A DNA stretch of 64,000 bases from Asaia krungthepensis NRIC 0535 (lineage in GTDB: Bacteria; Pseudomonadota; Alphaproteobacteria; Acetobacterales; Acetobacteraceae), in contig NZ_BAPV01000005.1 in the NCBI RefSeq assembly GCF_025995175.1, positions 62,001 through 126,000 of the forward strand, in the 5' to 3' direction. How positions within the stretch are numbered: position 1 is the stretch's first letter; every line of letters begins with the position of its first letter. The notes beneath the pieces are model-generated. The model had not been told where the DNA came from. It ran no database searches and worked only from the letters and a program-made list of their open reading frames with translations. Below are positions 57,419 through 64,000 of this stretch, one piece after another. The position numbers and the translations under genes were made by a program.

Positions 57419-60400
57419 TCAGAGAGCGACCTTCACACCGAACTGGAAGGAACGGAGAACGACACCGTTCTGCGTCCAGGACGGGTTGTAGAGATAGCCA
57501 CCATAAGTGCCGAAGTCGTAAGGCGACTTGAAACCGAGGAGGTTGTAGACGTTGGCATAAGCGCTCCAGCGGCGATTGAACTGGTAGTTCACCGTCAGAT
57601 CGACATCCCAGAAACCCTTGACCTTGCACTGGCCCAGCGGAACGAAGCTGCTGGACTGGAGGGCATCGGCGCAGTTGCCTGCTGTGTCCGATCCGGTCTG
57701 GTCTTCAGCCGTCGTGCGATAGCCGCTGGTGTAATAGACCGTCGGCGTGACGGCCAGCTTGCGCCACGAGAAGGTGTTGGACCAGTTGGCGCGCCATTTC
57801 GGCGTTCCCGAGGCGGAGACAGCGCCATAGGGGCCAAGCGTACCGGCGAAACGATAGACCGAGCCATCCGGATTGGTCAGGTTCATGCGGCGCACGAAGG
57901 TGGCCCCGCCCTTGCTGTACCAATGGACTTCGCTCAGGGCACCGGGGAGCTGGGTATTGATCTCGATCGAGAGATCGAAACCGTCCGTCACCAGCTTGTT
58001 AGTGTTCACATAACCCAGATTGATGATGCCAGGACGAAGCTGACCGCCGGGGTTCTGCGGATCGGCGATATCCGGCGTCACGGTCACGCCCGTCGGGAGG
58101 GCTTCACCTGCCAGATAGGCATTGGCCACATTCGTGGTGCCCACCGGGTTCGGTGCAATGTAGTGGTTCTTGCGGATATAGTAGTAGTCGGCGCTCAGCG
58201 TCATCCAGCGCGTGGGACGGAAGATCGGCCCACCCGAGAAGTTGGTTGAGGTCTCAGGACGCAGATTCGGGTTACCGGCGGTGTTCGAACCGATATAGTA
58301 GTTCTGCGCGTAGTTATTGGGGGTACCGTTGGCGTTCAGATGCTGGCTGATGAAGTTGGCGTTATTGGGCGTATAGGTGGTGTAACCCACATTCGAGCCA
58401 CCGGTTTCAGCAAAGCTCGGAACGCGGAAGCCCTTCTGGAACGTGCCACGCAGGGTCAGCTTTTCGGTCGGTTTGAACTGCACACCGAATTTCGGCGAGA
58501 AATGGCTGAAGCCTTCCGAGTAGTGATCGTAACGGCCCGACGCATCGGCGCTCAGCATCTTCACGATCGGCGCATCGGCCTGGAAGAAGGCCGACTCGAC
58601 CCAGCGGCTGCCCTGGGCATTCACCGGATTGATATAGCTCGTGTACTGATTGGCCGGATTGGCTGTGTCGAGCGGATTGGCGTTCGGGTCGTTCAGGGCT
58701 TCGTAACGTATGTTGCCACCGATCGCGAGCTTGGCCATACCGCCCGGCAGGCGGAACAGACCCTTGCTCAGCGTCGCCTCACCCGAATATTCCTGCGTAC
58801 GCGCATTGATGACGTTGCGCGGTGCGATCGAGTTCAGCACCGATTGCGAGTTCTGCGACGGATCCACGAAGTTGTAGCTGCCGCTGGTAATGGCATTCTG
58901 GATGCCCGAAATCGTCGGCACGCCCGTGATGGTCTGGTTCAGCAGCGTGTTCATGCCAACGAAGTTGACGTCGTAATTCCAGTCCGAACCCCAGCGCGAC
59001 GGGTGCCAGCCATTATAGCGCACCGAGCCACGGAAGTTCTGGCTGGTTTCCATGGTGGTGGGGATCAGATCGCCGAACCGGTAATTGACCTGCGCCTGCT
59101 CGCCAAGCGCTGCATAGGGATTGTTCGGGTTGAGCGAGCCATCGGGCAAATAAACCGGCAGATAGGTGTTCTGCGCGGTGGCCAGCTTGGCCTGGCTGTA
59201 CGAGGTGCTGCCATAGGTGGAATAGGGCGTGCCGGTGATGATCGAGCGCGCCTGCGACCAGGTGAACATGGCCGTGAGTTGCGAGCGCTCGGTCACATTG
59301 GCTGTGAAATGCGCGGTGGCGCTGACACGACGCAGATCGGGCGCTACCTGCGCGTATTTCTGCGTGTTCCACGAGCAGGCCTGGCTGGTGCCGGTGCTGC
59401 CACCGACCGAGCCGGTCACGACACCGCCCAGACTACCGCAGCCTGCCTGCTGGTTCAGCAGTGACCATGGTGCCGTATTGGTGCCGGTCCCCGTCACGGG
59501 GCGCACGAGGGCCACAGTCGAAGGTGAGAAATTGGTGATCGACCCGCCAGAGGCGATGTTGTCGTTACCATTGCCACCACCGATTCCGGTCAGATCGCCG
59601 TTGTTATAGGGCGCGCCGAGCTGACGGTAATAGAGCGGATCGTCCTGCTGGTATTCCGAGTTGATATAGAAGTTATAGCCGTCGCGATGCAGGTCGCCAT
59701 GGCCCCATGTCGCGTAGAGACGCTGATGCCCAGCATCGCCGCGCTGGGTCAGACCGCCTTCGGCATTGCCTTCAAAACCCTTGATCTCCTTGCGGGTGAT
59801 CATGTTGACCACACCGGCAACGGCGTCGGCACCATAGGTGGCCGAACCGCCATCCTGCAGCACGTCCACACCCTGCATGATGGATTGCGGCATCCAGTTG
59901 GTGTCGACGAAGTTGCGCTCGCCGTCATCGGCCAGCGGATAATAGGACAGGCGCTGGCCGTCCATGAGCACCAGGGTCGAGTCCGTGCTGAGACCGCGCA
60001 GCGAGGGAGCCGAGGCACCGGCGGCGAAGCCCCCCCCCTGCCGACCAGGCATTGGTAAGGTTGCCAGAACCGTTGGATGACAGGAGCTGCAGTGCATCGG
60101 TCACGGTCTTGATGCCGCGCTGCTGCATGTCCTTCATGGTGATGTGGGTGATGGGCGAGGCGCTGGTGGTGTTCGGATCGCGGAACAGCGAGCCTGTCAC
60201 CATGATCGTCTCGGGGCGCGAGGTCGCGGGAGCGTCCCCAACCGGAGCGGAAACAGCCCGAGCGCGCGTCGAGCGGCTCTGGGCATTGACCTTCACCTTG
60301 CTCTTGGCAGGAGCCTTCGCGGCGTTGACTGGGATTGTGGATGTTTCAGGGGCTGCAACACTCTGTGCTCTTGCGTCGCTGACAAAATGCAACAGGGCGA

Positions 60401-60515
60401 TACAGGCGGTGGCACTCATGAGACCGGCGGCAAGTGGTCGCTTGCGTCGGGTTGACGGGGCGACGATTGGGGCAGAAATGCCCGATTCGTGCGTCTCTCT
60501 TGGGGACAGCGTCAT
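57419..60515 (-). pseudogene. Large TonB-dependent receptor, split by a frameshift in a nine-G tract
   Basis: Upstream frame (ATG 60515 to the tract) holds a signal region (LMSATACIALLHFVSDARAQS), a TonB-box-like PETIMVTGSLF and the plug start up to NLTNAWSAGGG. The downstream frame continues the plug (AAGASAPSLRGLSTDSTLV, then LMDGQRLSYYPL) and a full barrel ending FQFGVKVAL. Reading eight instead of nine G would join them into one protein of about 1,030 residues. The second frame is intact for over 870 codons, which argues against old decay: sequencing error, recent mutation or phase variation. STNxxL-type large receptors of this size often take carbohydrates or peptides. Monocistronic. Confidence 0.85.
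60030..60038 (-). repeat. Homopolymer of nine G (C on the plus strand) at the frameshift
   Basis: Nine consecutive C on the plus strand within the plug-coding part of the TonB receptor. One base too many for an open frame. Such tracts slip during replication and are also the commonest place for sequencing errors. Confidence 0.85.
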
Positions 60516-60893
60516 GGAACGTTCCGTCAAAATGGGTTAATTCGCGATATTACGCATCGCAACGTTCCCAAGGCGTAACGGCAGATTGTTAACGCTCGCA
60601 AGGCGGGTTACACTTTTATTACATAGTTTGAAAACGACTGTGCAACAATGTCACAGTAGCGAATCCAGAGTTACCGAAGGGAAATCATTCCTTTTCAGTT
60701 ACTTACAGCCGCATGAATTCGAGACCCATTCAATCGGTGCAGCGCTGTTTCGAAAAAAATCGAATTTCCTGGGAACCGTTAATCGTTAACGATTGACAGG
60801 CATTGGAACACCGGGAGCAGCGCCTCCTTGCGGGGCATGCGTCATGGCCTTTCGCTGTCCGTCATTGTCATGCGGAACAGCGCAGAAAACAGA
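60516..60893. other. Intergenic region upstream of the split TonB receptor
   Basis: Relatively AT-rich. Contains the presumed minus-strand promoter of the receptor. A 67-codon plus-strand frame at 60586 has no ribosome-binding site or recognisable product and is not called. Confidence 0.5.
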
Positions 60894-60920
60894 AAAGGCG
60901 GGGCTTTTGGCCCCGCCTTT
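60894..60920 (-). terminator. Terminator after the polyol permease
   Basis: AAAGGCGGGGC (60894-60904) pairs with GCCCCGCCTTT (60910-60920), 5-nt loop. Read on the minus strand it ends in a U-rich stretch. Confidence 0.88.
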
Positions 60921-60952
60921 CGCTCCTTCGTCTCAAGAAGGAAACCGGTCAT

Positions 60953-62299
60953 TCAGTGGCTGAAGCCTTTGGCCGAGGCACGGGTAGAGTGCAGATGGGC
61001 TTCCACCTCAGGATCCAGCTTCAGGAAATACGTCAGGACAGCGCTGATGAAGTAGATGATGGAGTAGACAACCATCACGCCGAACACCCCGAAGGAAGGC
61101 TCGAAGATGTAGACGATGGCCGGTCCGATCCAGACGCTGGCGCCTGCGCCGAGGTTCAGCAGCGACATGGCTGCGGCTTTATTCTCGGGAGCGAGGTAAG
61201 GCATCAGGGCCGAGAGCGGCACGTAGCCAGCCAGGGTCATGCCGTAGAAGGCACCGGCGATCATGACGATGAACAGATGATCAGGGCCCAGCATGGTCGG
61301 CGCGAAATAAAGCGCCATGGTGCTGAGCGTCGAGCCGATGCCGCCCATGATCAGAACCGTATAGCGCCAGCTCAGCTTGTCACTGATGATACCGAGGAAC
61401 AGGTTGAAGAAGATATTGCTGATGAAGATGGCCTGAAGCACCGCCAGCCACTGGCCCATGGTGAAGCCGAGCGTATGGGTGAAGTAGAGCGGCATGAACA
61501 CCAGGAAGCCGAACTCGGCAGAAGTGTTGATGGCGCGCACAATGCAGCCAATGCCAACCTTGGGGCGCTGCCAGCCAATGGCCAGCGACATGAACAGGGT
61601 CTTGATGGCGCCCTTATTGCCTGTTTCGACGCGGGGAACGCGGTTCATGCCAAGCAGGGCCAGCGCACCGCCGAAGACAACGAAGCTGAGTGCGACCCAC
61701 AGCGTGGCGTAACCACCGATCACAGGCAGAAGCACACCGGCAATAGTGGTGCCGAGCGTGGGCAGGCCGGCCGTGAAGCAGAACCAGAACCAGCCAACAG
61801 CCGATCCGAGCTTCTGAACAGGTGCGGTGTTCACAACCCATACGAGGAAGCCGAAGGCGAAGAGCGGATAGCCGAAGCCGCGCAGGCCATAGAACAGCGT
61901 GATCAGCGTCCAGGATTTGGACGGCAGGGCGAAACCGAGAAACCCGATCTGGAACAGGATCCAGATGGCCAGACCGACGAGCATGACCTTGCGGCTGCCC
62001 CACATGTCGGACAGGGCACCCGAAGCCCAGGCGGAAACAGCCGCCGTCAGACCATAAATGGTGAAGAGACCGGCGACGTCATGCTCCTGAAACCCGAGCG
62101 AGACGAGATAGGGTGACAGATAGCCACTTTCCACGCCATCGCCGATCATGAAGAGCAGTGTGCCGATGAAACCCCAGATCATGATCGGCGGAATGCCGGC
62201 CCATGAAATGACGCGTCCGAAAGCCGTCTGTGGTTCAATGTCTGGCAAAGTGTCGGTTGCGGACCGTGCCCCTCCGACGAATGTCCCGCCTGCCATCAT
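60953..62299 (-). CDS. MFS transporter, polyol permease type
   Basis: 448 residues from the tandem ATG 62299/62296, preceded by AGGAGACAC. Twelve helices; GVESGYLSPYLVSLGF in the first external loop, SDMWGSRKVM in the loop after helix 2, and SWRYTVLIMGG in the second half resemble the ribitol/D-arabinitol permease group. Uptake of a sugar alcohol fits an acetic acid bacterium. No polyol dehydrogenase is adjacent; the nearest gene is the divergent transketolase, so polyol entry may feed the pentose phosphate pathway (inference). Confidence 0.85.
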   Translation of the reverse strand: MMAGGTFVGGARSATDTLPDIEPQTAFGRVISWAGIPPIMIWGFIGTLLFMIGDGVESGYLSPYLVSLGFQEHDVAGLFTIYGLTAAVSAWASGALSDMWGSRKVMLVGLAIWILFQIGFLGFALPSKSWTLITLFYGLRGFGYPLFAFGFLVWVVNTAPVQKLGSAVGWFWFCFTAGLPTLGTTIAGVLLPVIGGYATLWVALSFVVFGGALALLGMNRVPRVETGNKGAIKTLFMSLAIGWQRPKVGIGCIVRAINTSAEFGFLVFMPLYFTHTLGFTMGQWLAVLQAIFISNIFFNLFLGIISDKLSWRYTVLIMGGIGSTLSTMALYFAPTMLGPDHLFIVMIAGAFYGMTLAGYVPLSALMPYLAPENKAAAMSLLNLGAGASVWIGPAIVYIFEPSFGVFGVMVVYSIIYFISAVLTYFLKLDPEVEAHLHSTRASAKGFSH

Positions 62300-62826
62300 G
62301 TGTCTCCTGAGTCTCAAAAAGGCATCTTGCTGCCGAGCAGCGTGCCTGGCCCGACCTCCTTTGCGCGGGTTGAGCCGGTCCGGCAAATCACAAAAAAGAG
62401 TTATAATTACCAGAGCATCTGTTCGTATGTGACGTTCACCCTGGGCGATTTGGTATGATAAACGTTTTTTAATACGTTTATATGTGAACATAACACGAAC
62501 AAGTATGGGGATAACGTGGATAAATGACACAAACTTGAATGGAACCTCAGAGCCGATCCTTAATCATCCGATAAGATGGGATAGCGAATACGGATGGAAT
62601 TTCGATATTCCCATCACGCCTTTATGATTTATGAGCTCTATGCTTATGTCATATTTAGAGACTAGTTTTCGTGACAATGGTTTCGTCAGTAATGATCATT
62701 TGCGACAAAGTAGGTACCAGTCATGCTTTGCCAGACAGGGTTTATGAACAGAGTTTAATACATATCATTTCATCAGCAATCATAACATTCCCGTCCATCG
62801 TGCCGGGGAGATAGAGGGGATATCTC
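62300..62826. other. AT-rich divergent promoter region with an operator-like palindrome
   Basis: 527 bp without a gene between the polyol permease and the transketolase. Lower GC than the flanks. ATAAACG (62458-62464) and CGTTTAT (62475-62481) form a perfect inverted repeat with a 10-nt spacer, a plausible regulator site. No riboswitch is recognised. Confidence 0.55.
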
Positions 62827-64000
62827 ATGACCACCCGAACACAGCGCGCCAATGCCATTCGCATCCTGGCGATCGATGCCATTTTCAAGGCGCAATCGGG
62901 CCATCCCGGCACCCCCATGGGCATGGCCGATATTTCCGAAGTGCTGTGGCGCGATGTCATGCGATACAACCCCGCCAATCCCGCCTGGTCCAATCGCGAT
63001 CGCTTCGTCTATTCGAACGGTCACGGCTCGATGCTTCTTTACGCCCTGCTGCATCTGAGCGGGTTCGACCTCGGTATCGAAGACATCAAACAGTTTCGCC
63101 AGCTCCATTCCAGAACGCCCGGCCATCCCGAATTCGGCTATGCCCCTGGCATCGAAACCACGACCGGACCGCTGGGTCAGGGTATCGCCAACGCCGTGGG
63201 CATGGCGCTGGCTGAAAAGACCCTGGCCGCGCAGTTCAACCGCCCGAATCTGCCCATCGTCGACCATCACACCTATGCCTATGTCGGCGAGGGCTGCCTG
63301 ATGGAAGGGATCTCCCACGAGGCCTGCGCGCTGGCCGGGACGCTCGGCCTTGGCAAGCTGATCACGATCTATGACCGCAACATGGTCACCAATGACGGGC
63401 CGATCGAGGGCGTTTATACTGACGACACGCGCAAGCGCTTCGAGGCCTATAACTGGCAGGTGATCGGCGAGATCGACGGTCACGACCCCGATGCTGTCCT
63501 TGCCGCCCTGAATGCCGCCCGCGCCGAAGCTACGCGCCCGAGCCTGATCATCTGTCGCACCACCATCGGTCAGGGCTGCTCCGAGGGTTATGCCGGCACG
63601 CATAAAGTGCATGGTGGCGTCCTCCCGGCCGATGAAATCGCGAAGATCCGTGCCCGTCTGAACTGGACCGCCCCCGCCTTCGAGATCCCCGAGTCTATCG
63701 CCCGTGACTGGGATCACCGCCCGGCGGGTGCTACGGCTGAATCTGCCTGGAATGATCTGTTCACGCGTTATCGCGACGAATATCCCAAGTTGGCCGCCGA
63801 ATTCATCCGTCGCCAGAACAGGGCTTTTCCTCAGGGCTGGGACAAGCTTTCCCGTGATTTCGTCGCCTCACTTCAGGCCGTGCCGAAAGACATCGCGTCC
63901 CGCAAGGCCTCGCAAAATGCCATCGAGGCTTTCGCACCCCATCTCCCTGAGATGTTCGGAGGCTGCGCCGATATCACACCGAGTTGCCTGACGCGCTGGT
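62827..64000 (+). CDS. Transketolase, 3' truncated by the window end
   Basis: ThDP enzyme of the non-oxidative pentose phosphate pathway. 391 codons are visible of about 660-690. Clear blocks: [48 protein letters not shown] and [15 protein letters not shown]. The ThDP/metal motif is atypical: [12 protein letters not shown] puts Glu at residue 155 where E. coli TktA has Asp155. Asn185 is kept, but the loop reads [10 protein letters not shown] instead of the usual YDDNGISIDG. ATG 62827 follows GAGGGG. A paralogue with special function is possible. Confidence 0.92.
   Translation, partial: MTTRTQRANAIRILAIDAIFKAQSGHPGTPMGMADISEVLWRDVMRYNPANPAWSNRDRFVYSNGHGSMLLYALLHLSGFDLGIEDIKQFRQLHSRTPGHPEFGYAPGIETTTGPLGQGIANAVGMALAEKTLAAQFNRPNLPIVDHHTYAYVGEGCLMEGISHEACALAGTLGLGKLITIYDRNMVTNDGPIEGVYTDDTRKRFEAYNWQVIGEIDGHDPDAVLAALNAARAEATRPSLIICRTTIGQGCSEGYAGTHKVHGGVLPADEIAKIRARLNWTAPAFEIPESIARDWDHRPAGATAESAWNDLFTRYRDEYPKLAAEFIRRQNRAFPQGWDKLSRDFVASLQAVPKDIASRKASQNAIEAFAPHLPEMFGGCADITPSCLTRW

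Noticed and set aside
57236-58249. 337-codon plus-strand frame
   Set aside because: Runs through a strong terminator and antisense to the TonB barrel; no family resemblance.
60586-60789. 67-codon plus-strand frame upstream of the split TonB receptor
   Set aside because: No start signal, no recognisable product, lies in the promoter region.
60803-62116. 437-codon plus-strand frame opposite the polyol permease
   Set aside because: Antisense to a clear MFS gene and crosses its terminator; no plausible protein.

Overview
The window reads as chromosomal DNA of an acetic acid bacterium (Acetobacteraceae, Alphaproteobacteria). This is inferred from moderately high GC, a three-subunit FAD/3Fe-4S/tri-haem cytochrome c dehydrogenase of the gluconate/sorbitol/2-ketogluconate type, a polyol-permease-type transporter, several TonB receptors, a Hint-domain surface-type protein and many Gram-negative periplasmic proteins. 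The genus is not proven; an inositol-using, Asaia-like organism would fit. No rRNA, tRNA, CRISPR array, intact insertion sequence or prophage was recognised.

Layout. 1-9,080: 3' part of an M3 peptidase, an orphan Hint protein in an AT-rich pocket, zapE, and the compact sdhCDAB operon closed by a strong terminator. 9,090-15,630: a TcuC-like MFS carrier, gmk, a DUF1800/DUF1501 secreted-protein pair, and a PRISE-type reductase divergent from an HxlR regulator. 15,700-21,760: a TonB receptor, an aldo/keto reductase and a cupin opposite a LysR regulator, then an SDR/carboxymuconolactone-decarboxylase-like pair. 21,830-22,010 holds an unexplained structured intergenic element.

22,160-29,420: two LacI-family regulators, each divergent from a sugar-oxidation unit. 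The first faces an orphan IolE paralogue, the second the membrane dehydrogenase trio (small, FAD and cytochrome c subunits). Next come a secreted tyrosine phosphatase and a catalase. 32,930-44,670 is a full myo-inositol locus: iolC(fused)-iolD-iolE-iolB-iolG, a sugar-porter MFS, a second Gfo/Idh/MocA dehydrogenase, a tautomerase and a hydroxypyruvate-isomerase-like protein. It is read away from a divergent RpiR-type regulator, and the shared intergenic region carries three GGAA-N6-TTCC-type operators. Inositol would be oxidised (IolG), dehydrated (IolE), hydrolysed (IolD), isomerised (IolB), phosphorylated and probably cleaved (fused IolC). iolA is not in the window.

44,730-57,025: a small secreted SMTNG-repeat protein, a GT25 glycosyltransferase, a D-2-hydroxyacid dehydrogenase and a pentein-fold hydrolase on the minus strand. 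On the plus strand runs a seven-gene co-directional array: LysR, fused binding-protein/permease, ABC ATPase, TonB receptor, TIM-barrel isomerase, 2-oxoglutarate/Fe(II)-type oxygenase and class II aldolase. It looks like a complete outer-membrane-to-cytoplasm uptake and degradation module for an unknown compound, and is the best candidate for an undescribed system. 57,400-64,000: a large TonB receptor broken by a +1 change in a nine-G tract, a polyol permease, and the 5' part of a transketolase with Glu at the position of the ThDP/metal Asp155.
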